Shown: one piece after another, positions 47,608 to 58,553 of the stretch
How the letters are laid out: each line of letters opens with the position of its first letter
Position numbering within the stretch: the first letter of the stretch is position 1
Source of the DNA: Pseudovirgaria hyperparasitica
Taxonomy: Eukaryota; Ascomycota; Dothideomycetes; Acrospermales; Acrospermaceae
Direction: 5' to 3'
Length of the DNA stretch: 64,000 nt
Assembly: GCF_010093815.1 (NCBI RefSeq)
Contig: NW_022985549.1
Location: 1,013,446-1,077,445 of the forward strand
Made by a program: the position numbers and the translations under genes
Notes under the pieces: model-generated
What the model saw: only the letters and a program-made list of their open reading frames with translations
What the model was told of the DNA's origin: nothing
Database searches by the model: none

Positions 47608-48649
47608 ATGTCACCTCAATCGCCGACGTTGAAGGGAAACAAGACCGTGAAGATCCTGCGCGATGCAGAGGACGGCGGTTATGGCATCGTTGCGCCTATT
47701 GTGTATGCCTTGCTCTTTCAACCCCTTCCCCCTACCATACAACTAGACGCCTTCGAGCATGGTACTGATTCCAATGCACAAGCTACAACATAGGGCACAT
47801 CATAGCGTGCATCCAAGCCGCCGAGCGCAAACGGTCGCCGTTGATCATACAGATGTTCCCATGGGCAATCACAGTCTCAGATGGCCTGATCGTCCACGCT
47901 GCCGCTCTCGCAGCATCCAAGGCTTCGGTCCCCATATCGATTCATCTGGATCACGCGCAAGATGAAGCACTGATCCGGTACGCTGCTGACACGCTGCCGT
48001 TTGACAGTATCATGGTCGACATGTCCCACTACGAAAAAGAAGAGAACCTTGCAAAGACCAAGGAGCTGGTGAGGTATTGCAAGGAGCGCGGCATCGCAAC
48101 CGAAGCGGAGCCTGGGAGGATAGAGGGCGGGGAAGACGGGATTGCGGACACTGCAGACTTGGAGGGCATGTTGACGACGCTTGACGAAGTTGACGAGTTC
48201 ATCGGTACGGGCGTCGACTTTCTTGCGCCGGCGTTTGGAAATGTGCACGGCGAGTATGGGCCGAAGGGACCGCAATTGGAGTTCGATAGGTACGGCAGTC
48301 CATCCATCTGTTGGCGCCTGTCAGCAGCTCCTTTTCTCAATCTCGTCTCTAACGTCATCATGACAGACTCGACGCCCTTCGCAAGCATGCCGCCGGTCGT
48401 GTTCGGATCGTGCTACACGGGACGAACAGCTTCTCCGAGGAAACCATGCGCGAGTGTATACGGCACGGCGTGACGAAAGTCAACGTCAACAAGCTAGTTC
48501 TGGACGACTACCATTCGCATCTGCAATTGAACGCTAGCAAGCTGAGTCTAACCCAGCTGATAGAGGAAGGTATCAAGGAAACGGTGAAGCTGCTCGAGTG
48601 GCAGATGGACGTCTGCTGGTCGACAGGCAAAGCTAGCGCGACGAAGTAG
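47608..48649 (+). CDS. Class II ketose-bisphosphate aldolase family protein
   Basis: Three exons: 47608-47702, 47783-48289 and 48367-48649, giving 294 aa. It belongs to the class II (zinc) fructose/tagatose-bisphosphate aldolase family of the GatY/KbaY type. Visible motifs are HIIACIQAAERKRSPLIIQ, HLDHAQD (zinc-binding His and catalytic-loop Asp), DFLAPAFGNVHGEYGP (a second zinc His), VLHGTNS (a third His) and VTKVNVNK (phosphate-binding end). It cleaves ketose phosphates to dihydroxyacetone phosphate plus an aldehyde. Length is normal for this subtype and shorter than glycolytic fungal FBA, so it is not the glycolytic enzyme. It is divergent from SDR2. Confidence 0.9.
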
Positions 48650-48808
48650 GCGAGGCTCCAGAAATGCTAAGCAGACGTTTGTTTGTGGTGAGCCACCTGC
48701 GTGAATGTCACAATCTTCGTCTTGAAGGATGACCGTAGGCCGATGGTAGTCTCGCTCCCAGAACGCCAACACAGAATGACACAAGCCCACGCTCGAAATG
48801 ATGCGGTT

Positions 48809-49603
48809 TCATCCAAAAACACCAGCCCTTCTCATGACTCCCACGAACTCATCTCTCTTTACTCCCTTTTTGACCCCGTTGTTTCCCTGGTCCCCATTCG
48901 CGACCAGAATCATATCCTTCAACACCTCATCGGGAACCTCCTCCTTCAGCTCCCTCGCCACAAGCTTCAGATGCGCCATCGTGATTGGCCCGTCGTGCCC
49001 ATGGGTGAATAATTGCCAAGCATGCTCGATTTCCTCGTCCTGTGCCTCTTCTTGTTCGGCGTCTGACCCGTCATCTGGCCGGTTATTCAGCAGTAGAGCT
49101 GCGTACGCAAGGAAAGGCCCGAAAGTGATGTATCCCGTCTCGGTGGGATCAAGTGTTTCGAAGAGCTCTGGCAGTTCGCGCGAGGATACGCTCAGGTTGA
49201 GTGCTCTGGCAACCGTCAGTTTTCTTGCATCAATCTTTCGTCCTGGCTGGAGTGTGCGCACATCAGACACCGTCGTACATCTTCTCTTCGGAGCGCTTCC
49301 TCGGCTTCTACTTCTTTCGCCTTGCCCTTCCCTTTCCTCCGCCGCCGTCCAGTCCCGAGCACCTCGTCTGCGTCCTCTTCATCATGGTCATGCTCGGCCT
49401 GTTCGATTGGCGCTCTTGTCGCAAAGAGATTGAAGGCCTCTGTGATCTCGTGGACCTGTGCGTCTGTGATGTTGTTCTCCTTTGCGAGTTTGGAGCGTGC
49501 TGGCTTGGGCGCAGCGGCGGCTGGTGGAGGAGCGCGGCGTTTGGGCGGCTGATCATAGTAAGCTTGGGAAGTAGAAATCGAGATCTTGCTCGAAACATAC
49601 CAT
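48809..49603 (-). CDS. EF-hand domain protein (calmodulin/centrin-like)
   Basis: Three exons: 49603-49601 (start codon only), 49548-49262 and 49205-48809, giving 228 aa. The intron lies immediately after ATG, with GTATGT donor and CAG acceptor; without it no in-frame ATG precedes PPKRRAPPP. A basic Pro/Ala-rich N-terminus leads into helix ENNITDAQVHEITEAFNLFA, a charged linker (HDHDEEDADE, then RRRRKGKGKAKE), then DVRRCLIALNLS and an EF-hand-like loop DPTETGYITFGPF. Two further degenerate hands follow. Calcium binding is uncertain because loop residues deviate. Function is unknown. Confidence 0.78.
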
Positions 49604-50033
49604 GCTGGGACCGGGTATGGCAAATGAGTTTGGACGCGTACTTGCAAAAGAGTGGTCGCCTGTCTGGCGGATGATGCTGACGATGATGATCAACCCCGCC
49701 TTGCGTACATTACAGCCTGCAGGGTATGCAATGATCACGCCCAGCATTACGTCGTTACTGTCATGGCGGCGACGAAACTTGAAACATCAATTCACGCATG
49801 CAGGTTTTATACTTCGTGCACCTAAATTTAGCTCTACTTGATATATGAGCGAAATGACTTGGTTGTCGACTACCGGATAGCTTGTCAACAACAACACGAG
49901 TTCTGTTTCCTAACGTCACATTGCAACTACTCATACTACTCCTGCTCCTGTACCGGATCACTGTCCAGGCAGCACGACAATCTTTCTTGCTGCTTGGTCT
50001 ACTATTCCTTCTCTCACTTCCCGACCAGTCACA
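49604..50033. promoter_or_regulatory. Divergent promoter region, EF-hand/F-box genes
   Basis: 430 bases between divergent starts. No specific site or gene recognised. Confidence 0.4.
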
Positions 50034-51845
50034 ATGTCTATCACGATCCTCCCGGTTGAGATACTTGATATCATCACTAAAGACCTTACCGTCAGGGACT
50101 TCTTAGCTCTCTGCAGCACTTGCAAGGCTCTACATGACCCAAACATACGCCTGGACGCTGGATACTGGAGCCACGTGACGCATGAACAGTTTCGTCTGCC
50201 CAATCGACCTGCAGTCGAAGGCGACGGCAGGAAATGGCAGAAGCTGTACCGCAGACTACAGACGCAGACCAGCGTCTTCACCTGGGGCAAGTCAAATCGG
50301 GGCTGTCTAGGCCGACAAGGACATGCACGCTGCAACCCAGTACCACTGCCCATGAACAACATCAAGGAGCTTGGGATCATTGCTGACATGCAGTGTGGTG
50401 GATGGTCGACCAGCTTTCTTACCTCTCGAGGATTACTTTACGTGGCAGGGGTGCTGGATGGGATGACGGCGGAATATGCAGTGGATGGAGTTGTTGCTAG
50501 ACTCAAGTATCCTGCGTCCGTGCCAGATCCGCTGAGAAGAGAAAATCCGAACAACTCTCTCGTAGCCATCCGGCAGTTCTCGTCAGGCAGGAATCATATT
50601 CTAGGGCTTTCAGACTCGGGTCGGATCTGGACGTGGAAGTCTCATGCAGAGCCAGCACTTCAAGTGAAGTTTCTTCACGCAGACACATATGAACATCGAA
50701 AGGTCACGGCGCCTGGAGCTGTCAAACAGGTCATGGCGGGCTGGAACTTCAGCTCAGCGTACGTGACCGGAGCCGGTATCCTCTTGTGGGGGGTACATCG
50801 TGGACATACGGACCCGGAGGTTGATACTGTAGTGCTCGATGCTACGGCCGTCCCATGGACGAGTTATGAGTCAGCTAGGAAAAGCGATCGCCAGACGGCG
50901 TGGAAGACGGAGGATGAAGAGGAAATTGTCGGCTCTGTCGTGACATGGGTATGCCTAGAGAACTACGTCGTGTTTCTCACGGATATAGGTCGTATCTTTG
51001 CCTCCAGGGTCGAATGGGACAACATTTCTATTGTTGTCGGCAACAGCTTCGAACTCAGGCCGCTCCGAAGCACGAACCCCTATCCGACGTCCTGCGACGT
51101 CCAAGGCTCATTCCGCTCCTTTGGAGTCTTCATGAACGGCTCCGTCGCTGTGCTCCACCAAGATTGGCTCGACTCGTACTCCCACGCACAGTGCGCCGTC
51201 CCTCCCAGTGCCCTCATCCCCGCCCTCCAACAGTCGGGCGTACAACAGCTCGCATTTGGCGACTACCATTTCCACGCCCTCCACAGCGACGGCACAATCA
51301 CGTCGTACGGGAAGGAGCCATCGGCATGCGGTGCTCTCGGACTGGGAGGTGGGTGGAACAAGCCGTCTCGCACTATCCGCGGCGTGCTGAACAACCACGA
51401 CGCAGAGCTCATCCCTGAAGCGCGCCAGACGGGCCGTCGGGTCTGGTTCGAGCCGGAGAAGCAGAAGTGGCTTGAATTCCTGAGTCGCGGCGGGGCAGAT
51501 CCGGATGAGTCGAAGGAGCGGCGGGAGGTGTTGAAGACGCGAGGAAAGGGGCTTGTGGAGCTGAGTGAGTGGGTTGAGCGGCGGGGCAGGAACTGGGATT
51601 GGTTTGCACGGGGTGATGACGGTGATGGTGATGGCGAGGATGAGGATGGGCTTGGGGCGTACTTTGCGCTCAGTGTGAGTGCGGCGGGGTGGTCGAGCGG
51701 GGCGTTGGTGCTGGTGAATTCAGCGTTGACGGAGAAGATGGCGGGGCGAGGGAGCTTTTGGGAAAGCGAGAGGTTTCCCAGACTGAGGCTGAGGGACGGC
51801 ACGGAGATGGCGGGGACGATTGAGGTGAGCGAGTGGACGGCGTGA
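50034..51845 (+). CDS. F-box protein with RCC1-like repeats (Saf1-like)
   Basis: A single exon of 603 aa. An N-terminal F-box (ILPVEILDIITKDLTVRDFL, about residues 5-45) is followed by RCC1-type blades: SVFTWGKSNRGCLG, GRNHILGLSDSGRIWTW, FGDYHFHALHSDGTITSYGK and ACGALGLGGG. F-box plus RCC1 is the arrangement of Saf1, a substrate adaptor of SCF ubiquitin ligases that directs vacuolar or metabolic enzymes to degradation in yeast. The same role here is inferred. The C-terminal third has an acidic stretch (DDGDGDGEDEDG). The frame is intact. Confidence 0.85.
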   Translation: MSITILPVEILDIITKDLTVRDFLALCSTCKALHDPNIRLDAGYWSHVTHEQFRLPNRPAVEGDGRKWQKLYRRLQTQTSVFTWGKSNRGCLGRQGHARCNPVPLPMNNIKELGIIADMQCGGWSTSFLTSRGLLYVAGVLDGMTAEYAVDGVVARLKYPASVPDPLRRENPNNSLVAIRQFSSGRNHILGLSDSGRIWTWKSHAEPALQVKFLHADTYEHRKVTAPGAVKQVMAGWNFSSAYVTGAGILLWGVHRGHTDPEVDTVVLDATAVPWTSYESARKSDRQTAWKTEDEEEIVGSVVTWVCLENYVVFLTDIGRIFASRVEWDNISIVVGNSFELRPLRSTNPYPTSCDVQGSFRSFGVFMNGSVAVLHQDWLDSYSHAQCAVPPSALIPALQQSGVQQLAFGDYHFHALHSDGTITSYGKEPSACGALGLGGGWNKPSRTIRGVLNNHDAELIPEARQTGRRVWFEPEKQKWLEFLSRGGADPDESKERREVLKTRGKGLVELSEWVERRGRNWDWFARGDDGDGDGEDEDGLGAYFALSVSAAGWSSGALVLVNSALTEKMAGRGSFWESERFPRLRLRDGTEMAGTIEVSEWTA

Positions 51846-54027
51846 GGTTGGATGGAGAGTGACTGTTATGCAGAGTAGTGAATAGAGAGAAGAATATACG
51901 ATACACGTGACATGCAAATGCTTATATAAGCAAGCCAAGCAGTATCTACTTAGCTAAGCAGCGGCAGGTGTAAAGACACCTAAGGCACCAACAGCAAGCA
52001 AGCAGGCACGTGAGCACTTACTACGTACACCCTAATACTCACTGGCACTCCCTATCTCACTATCCCTAATCATTACCTCAAGGCTCAATCTTAACACAAC
52101 AAAAGAAGGTCTAGAACAGTCTCTCTTCTTCTTCTAGCGTCTTAGGCAGTAAGCAAGCTATAAATTCAATGAAGCAAGCGTTAATTACAAGACAATTAGC
52201 CCTCTGATGCGAGATTGCACATCGACATTGGGGACACCAGCAATTATGATTTGGAAAAGGTATAATGGACGGAGTAGTACAGTATGGGTATGAGTAGCGG
52301 GCACGGGCACGTAGTGTAGTGTAGCGTAGCGTAGAGGCGTACTTGTGTAGCGTAGTATGGAGAACGGCGACGGCGACGGAGAGCGGGTTTTGGATCGGGT
52401 TGTGGGATTGTGGATGATCGGGGGGATGGCAGGTCTGACCAGCAGTGCAGCCTTGCGCAAAGGCTGGGAAAGTGAGCTTAGTAAGGCTGTAAGATTGGGC
52501 GATCCGGTTTGTGGGTTCCAAGTTGGCACCTACTGTAATTACTTACTTGGCAGACTGGACGGGATGATGACGGATTTACCTTGCCTAGATGGGCGCTAGT
52601 GGGGACTAGTGGGGGCTACTTAAGGCCTACTGAGGTCTACTGAACGCTGACGAGGCGGGGGAGGATTTGGCGGTGGTGGTGTGGTGTGGTGTGTGTGTGT
52701 CGCGTGCCCATGGTCTTTCTTGCGTCTTCTCTCCGCCTTTGTGAAGAAAGTGACGGTGAGCGAGAGAACGGGCGTCAAAAAGCAGACAAGAAGAAGAAGA
52801 TACGAATACGACCATGTTTAATGGTCAGATGTTTGCTGACAGGACCGTGTTGAGCATTCCTCGCGTCGTGACAATCAGTAATGCGCGTATAGAGGGTTAG
52901 CTATACGTTCGGTCTACGGAAGAGAGGCCGATCCGTGATCCGTGGTCCGTGGGGCGTTGTGGATGATGGTGTGGAGCGTAAATTGTGGACTGTGGAGCGT
53001 ACACTGGAGACTCTCCACACACGGTAGGAATGCGAGAGACTGCGGGTGAATGCGAGAGACGATGGCACGGATCACGGATCATGGATACGATCTCTATACG
53101 ATTGCTCTCTTCCATACGCTGCAACACCACTTGTTGCCTGTCCACGGGTATATATACGCGGACGGCTTGAGGAAGACTCGGACTTGTTGTTCGTCCGGAT
53201 ACGGTTGATGGATGTTATTTTAGATGATATGTTTGTTGGTGATGGATGAATGGCGCAGGTCCGCGGATCTCGACGGCTGCACCATTGGTCGCGTGCCTCT
53301 TCTCTCCAAGCACTGCCAACTTCACACACTTGACGCTTAACCTTACCACCACCACGCAACATGCCGTCACCACTAATCCTCTCTATGACTCGACTGCTAG
53401 CTATCCTCTAATTACTGCTGCTGACGACTGTCTGTAATTTGCTTTGCTGTCATCGCTCCTTGCGTTACCGCTTTTGTTGGTTTTTGACTGGACTGTAATT
53501 ACCTATTATCCATCATTACTTGCTTGCTTGGTATTCGTTAGCTTCAACGTCAATAAATCCTACGCGACTGCCTGTCCAACACGAAACCTTCCCTCTCACT
53601 CCTCTTCCTCTCTCCCTTCTCCTCTCGCTCTCTCACTCTGCCCAACCTTCTCCTCACAAACATCTCACTCCCTCTCTTCCACCAAACGGCAAAACACAAC
53701 ACACACTTGCCATCTACCTCTCACTCATATCAGCTACAGCTATCATCCCCACGCCCTCTTTCTTCCTGCACCCACCCCTGGCCCATCCTTAGCGCCCGCT
53801 ATATCCTTGTCTCCATATATCTACCATCATCGCTCATCACTCCCATCGTTTTGTTCCACCTTTGGTCCGTCCCACCACCCTTGTCTGCTCATTCACCGTG
53901 ACACCCGGTACGCAGTTACTGCTCAAGTCCTCCGACGCCCCGATCCTGTCCATCATATATCCTCTTCGCCCATACATACCTCCATCGCCTCCAGCTCTTA
54001 CTCGTCCACTCTACTCTTCCATCCACT
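51846..54027. other. Intergenic stretch of about 2.2 kb
   Basis: No supported gene. It contains GTAGT/GTAGC short repeats around 52310-52350 and GT-rich DNA around 52670-52700. A long CT-rich pyrimidine tract at about 53580-54020 leads directly into the next start codon and is likely its promoter/5' UTR. Long frames in that tract are low-complexity Ser/Pro/Leu. Confidence 0.5.
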
Positions 54028-55964
54028 ATGGGCGTCGGTGCTTTTGTCGAGCCACTCGTCGTGGTCACGCTTCTCTTTGGCGGTGCCTGGGTGAACCGCA
54101 ATACTTCTGTCCGATTCAGTCTGAAGGCGCCATCTTCTCGCCGCAACTCCTCTGACAACCTCGAATCCGGCCTGCGGAGCCCAAACTCTGAAGATGGTCT
54201 TCTCGAAGACCCGCAGAATCGCCCCATCTCACCTTCTTTGCTGCCATCACAAGAGTCCAGGTATCGCACAAGGAAGCTGAGGCTGTTTTCGTGGCAGAAA
54301 GAGGTCACTTCGCCAAATACTCGCCTACACAAAAACACTTTCTTGAGCAGAGTGCTGCAGAAGCTTCCATTCCTGGTTGAAGTTTGGTACTGGGCCTTGA
54401 TATACTGGGTTTACCAGGTCGGCCGAGCCATCACCGCTTTGACGCTCGTCGAAGGGACCGTCGATGTGGCTCGTAAACATGCCCTGCAAATCATCCATTT
54501 GGAGAAGAAGCTGCACATCTTCTGGGAGCTGCCGGTCCAGCATTGGTTTCTGAAACATCCACTGCTTATGATCTGGACCAACAGAATCTACTCCTTCATC
54601 CACATCCCAGGCACCATTCTCTTCCTCGTATTCTTGTTCTATTACACCACTACTTCTAACCGGATCGACAGCCGACGGGAGCATCGTGATGGAAACAGGA
54701 TCAACGGCAGTCCCGCAGGCCCTCTCCTCTACGAAGCTCGGCGACGCACCATGGCCGTCTGCAACCTGATCGCCTTCATCGTCTTTACTCTGTGGCCCTG
54801 CATGCCGCCCCGTCTGCTGTCCGACAAGGATGTCAAGGGACCGATCGGCAAGGAAGCACGCAGCTACGGTTTCGTCGACACTGTGCATGGTGAAGGTGGC
54901 GAAAGCAGTGTTTGGACACAGAACAAGTTCTGCAACCAATACGCCGCCATGCCTTCTCTCCACTTTGGCTACTCTCTGCTCATTGGTCTGACCGTCATGA
55001 CCATCCCTCTGGCGCCCCAGCATCAACAATCGCGGCACTTTAACTTTTCTGTCAGATCGTACCCTCTGTCGACCAGCGTGCCGTCTGTTCGCCGAGTACT
55101 CTGCGTTCTAGTTGGCCTCGCATATCCTCTGACCATTCTTCTCGCCATCGTCGCCACGGCTAATCACTTTGTGCTCGACGCCGTTGCCGGGGCCATGGTC
55201 TGCGGCATCGCCTGGTACTCGAATGGCATTCTCCTGAATCTCGTACCGCTTGAGGATTACTTCCTGTCGCTACTACGCATTCACAAGCCAGAAAACGTGC
55301 CAGTGACAGCAGTCGATGGTCTTGACGATGAAGACGATTACGCCGTTGGCAAGGGTGTTGTCGAGAGGTAGTAGTAGCAGCCCTGGCACAGGACTACTAT
55401 TATTATCATTCTTGGTTTTTCGCCGACACGCAGTATGCTAATTCATGAAGCCGTGTCGTCGAGGTCAGTTCGGACGTGGAGAGTATAGCAGATCCTCCTG
55501 CGAACCGACCGAGGTTGAGGAAGGCGAGGAGCGCGAGGAGTTACAAGCCGCATCTAATATTCGATTCTGAAGCCGGCACCGCACGCGGCCGCCGCGAGCA
55601 TCTTGAACGCACAAATTCACCCTTGACCCAGCTGCGTCCCCGCAAAAGCTTCAACTACGACGATCTGTTGGAGGAGCACGGCGACGACGATACCGGCCAC
55701 GCTCTGTCTCCCTCAGATACATTCAGCAGGGGCCGTCTTCCGAAGTATGGATCGACAGGCACGGGATCGGCCACAGCGACCAAGGCGGCGCCGGCTGTTG
55801 AGCCTAAATCTCGTGGTTCAGCCCGCTCGAAGCTGTCGGACCGTCCTGCACGAGCGTCACAGCCAGCACCGCCCCGCTCACGCGCCACACGTCCTGCCCC
55901 TACTACCCACAGCTGGGAGGATACGGATGACCCTGATGAGGACATGCTGCTTGCGAGAGACTAG
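54028..55964 (+). CDS. PAP2-family integral membrane protein (inositolphosphotransferase-like)
   Basis: Exon 1 is 54028-55367 and a probable exon 2 is 55451-55964, giving 617 aa; without splicing the protein ends after 447 aa at 55371. Several membrane helices surround the PAP2_3 lipid-phosphatase/phosphotransferase motifs YAAMPSLHFGYSLLIG (catalytic His) and ATANHFVLDAVAG (second His). This is the family of IPC synthase-related and DUF/PAP2 membrane enzymes. The N-terminus has an uncleaved-type hydrophobic segment and a Ser-rich region. The second exon is inferred from a GCTAAT branch site, matching phase, and a long frame that has no ATG near its start. It is basic, disordered and Pro/Ser-rich. 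Confidence 0.8.
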
Positions 55965-56345
55965 ATCCAGGCGGGGCCTCCTTGAGGTGGATCATGCATC
56001 ATGGCTTGATGAGATGGAGCATACGTCATGGCTTGTTGATATGGAGCATGCATCATGGTTGGGTGTGTGGCTATGGGGTTATGATTTATGAAGTTATGCA
56101 TTAATATCGCTACACGCCTGTGTGTTGAAGACTACTATAATATTACCCGCTTCACGGCCTAATCACTTAATACTTTCTGGCAATCATCTTCTACCGTACG
56201 TGGCTTGATGTGTGTGACCTGACATGACGTGCTTGTGGAGATTCTACTTTGATAAGACAAAGATGAATTTATTGATCTATGTATCTACTACGTACTATTT
56301 ATTGTTGACAGACAAGAAACAAAAAGAAAAAAAGAAAAAGAATAA
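55965..56345. other. Intergenic stretch between PAP2 gene and tRNA-Leu
   Basis: It holds three imperfect copies of a CATGGCTTG(A/T)TGA-type unit with GGAGCAT at about 55995-56065. No gene is seen. Confidence 0.5.
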
Positions 56346-56450
56346 TGACAAGAGTGGGACTTGAACCCACGCCCCTTTCGAGACCAGGAAATAATGCGTT
56401 AAGGTGAGTAAGCCTTAACCTGGCGCCATAACCAACTCGGCCATCTTGCC
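56346..56450 (-). tRNA. tRNA-Leu(AAG) with intron
   Basis: The minus strand folds as a class II tRNA. The acceptor stem pairs GGCAAGA with TCTTGTC (one G-U pair), the anticodon stem pairs CCAGG with CCTGG, a long variable arm follows, and the T-arm is GTGGG-TTCAAGT-CCCAC. The anticodon AAG is at 56416-56414. A 23-base intron (56412-56390) lies one base 3' of the anticodon and contains CCTTAAC, which can pair with the anticodon-loop GTTAAGG as in canonical pre-tRNAs. Mature length is 82 bases. Confidence 0.93.
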
Positions 56451-56683
56451 TGATGATGGAGAGATCTGTGGTGTAGGGTGTCTATGTTCTTGGAATGCAG
56501 TGTGCTAATGAGTCACTGAGGATTGTGGATGTGTGGGGATCGATTGGGGTTAGTGCGGTTTCTTTTTTTTAAAGGCTTGGGGTTTTCTTAGGGTTGGGTG
56601 GGTCTACGCTTGCGGACTGCGATACTTCGAGCTTGACTACTACTTGAACTTCATTCTGCGTATGGGATCAGGTTTCTTTATCT

Positions 56684-56720
<37 letters not shown>

Positions 56721-56900
56721 AGCTGTATTACGCGACTTGACAACGCTACGATACGGTACGATACGGTACGACAGGGATATATGATGACTTGGTTCTTCTG
56801 TGTCGTTGATTGATTGATTGATTCTGGGTTGATTTGACCTGTGGATTGACCTGTCGAATTGATCTGATCATTTCATCTTAATCTTAAGTCTGATTCGACG
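56451..56900. other. Intergenic stretch with (CT)n repeat
   Basis: 5' flank of the tRNA and promoter side of the next gene. (TC)n lies at about 56689-56717, with tandem GATACGGTAC-like units at 56750-56770. No gene is seen. Confidence 0.5.
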
Positions 56901-58317
56901 ATGACGGATCAAGCAGGTGCTGGTGGTGGTGCTGGTAGTCCTGATGGTGGTGCTGGTCGTCAAGAAGAACAACAACAGCGACAACGAACAGCAGACGACG
57001 ACGACGACGTGCGAATCCGACGAGTGGCTGATATCGTCACGTCGTCGCCGTTTCCGCAGGTGGTGATTGGGTCTGGTATGTGGTTTTTCTTTCTTCTCTT
57101 CGCTTTCTTCTCTTCGCTTTCTCGCTTCTTTTCCTGAGTAGTTTGTTGTTTTTATTTGCTAAGAGGAGGGAGAGGGAGAGTTTGTCATGTGGGATTGGGA
57201 TGGATAGGTGGATGTGGTGTTGAGACTTCTCGAACTGTAATCTTTTCATTGCGTTATGGTCGAGTCTGCACTGCACTTCTACCATCTGTCATCTCTCATC
57301 TCTCATCTCTCTTCTATTCGTTCATTCATTCGTCCCCCATCCCATCCCATCCCTTCTCCCCCACCCCCCCTTTCTATTCTCCCCTCCACCCTCCCCTCTC
57401 TCACACAAACAAACAACCAACAAACCCCCTAACCAAAACCAGCCCTAACAGGCACCCTCACCGGCGCAACCCTCGGCGTCCTCACCTCCGCCCACCCAGC
57501 CCTCTTCGCCGCCCTCACCGGCCTCCAATGGTCCCTCCTCTCAAGCACATTCCTCTTCACCCGCACCGCGTACCTGCATCGTGGTGTTATCTTCTCCTCT
57601 CCCTTCTCCTCTCCCTCATCCCCATCTCCATCCCCATCTACATCTACACACCCATCCACATACCCATCCGCATCCCCAACGCAGCATTCAACAGCCCAGC
57701 AGATGCATCCCCCACCAAAAACCAGCACCGCCGAAGCAGCAAAAGCAAGCTCCCTCGCCGGCGCAGCAGCAGGGGGTCTGACTGCCGCTTCAACGCGTGG
57801 CCCGCGCAATGTGCTGCCTGGCATGCTTGTCTTTGGCGCGTTGGGGTTGGTTGGGCAGAGCGTCGTTGATTTTCGGAGGAGCGGGCGGGGTACTACTTCT
57901 TCTTCTACTGCGCCTACTACGAACAACACTACAAGCAACACCACCACCACCACCACCACCACAAACAACACCACAAACAACACTACTAGCAGTAATAGAA
58001 CGACTACAACGACTACCCCGCCCAGCACGACGAACGGCACGACAGCCACGCCAGGCACGACAGCCACGAAAGGAACAGACTCGACAACGAACAAAGAACG
58101 GAATATCCTCCAACAAATCGCCGACTCGCGCTGGACGCCCGGCCTGCGCACGCTGTCGGATGGGGAGTATGTGGCGATGATGGAGGAGAAGATGCTGCGG
58201 CTGGATGCAGAGATTGCGATTGTTGATGAGCGGATTGCGAGGGTGAAGGTCAAGGGGGGCGGGGAGAGGGGGGTGGAGAGAGGAGTGGAGAAGAAGGGTG
58301 GGGAGGACAAAAAGTAA
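56901..58317 (+). CDS. Low-complexity membrane protein of unknown function
   Basis: Two exons, 56901-57075 and 57443-58317, giving 349 aa, with a long 367-base pyrimidine-rich intron. The N-terminus is Gly/Gln-rich and ends in VADIVTSSPFPQVVIGS. After the intron come Gly/Ala-rich hydrophobic helices (ALTGTLTGATLGVLTSAHPA, then LFAALTGLQWSLLSSTFLF) and a third at about 195-225 (STRGPRNVLPGMLVFGALGLV). This loosely resembles Tim17-type or other mitochondrial inner-membrane proteins. A Thr/Asn tract encoded by ACC/AAC repeats (57900-58060) is followed by an amphipathic, charged C-terminal helix. A mitochondrial location is only a guess. Confidence 0.68.
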
Positions 58318-58553
58318 GATAGGGAGGAAGGGGTAGATGGTGGTGTATTATATATCGTATTTTATACGGGCCCAGGTCATGTCACGTTTGGCATTGACGG
58401 AATTCATGCATGGCAAGTTACTTGTATTGCATCAATGAGCGTGTATAGTTGGTTACAGCGTGCGTCCTCAATCCACCCCATGTCTTGTCACCACAGCACC
58501 TACATGCCCATCTACCCCATGTCTCGTCACCGCAGCACATGCCCCCGCCCAGC
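58318..58553. other. Short convergent 3' spacer
   Basis: Between two convergent genes; contains near-duplicate CCCCATGTC(T/T)(T/C)GTCAC units at 58478 and 58515. Nothing else is seen. Confidence 0.4.

Noticed and set aside
48797-49675. Plus-strand frames opposite the EF-hand gene
   Set aside because: Antisense; the minus-strand model has motifs, splice sites and consistent phase.
53444-54094. 216-codon plus-strand frame before the PAP2 gene
   Set aside because: Ser/Pro/Leu/His-rich translation of a pyrimidine-rich leader, overlapping the PAP2 start; most likely promoter/5' UTR.
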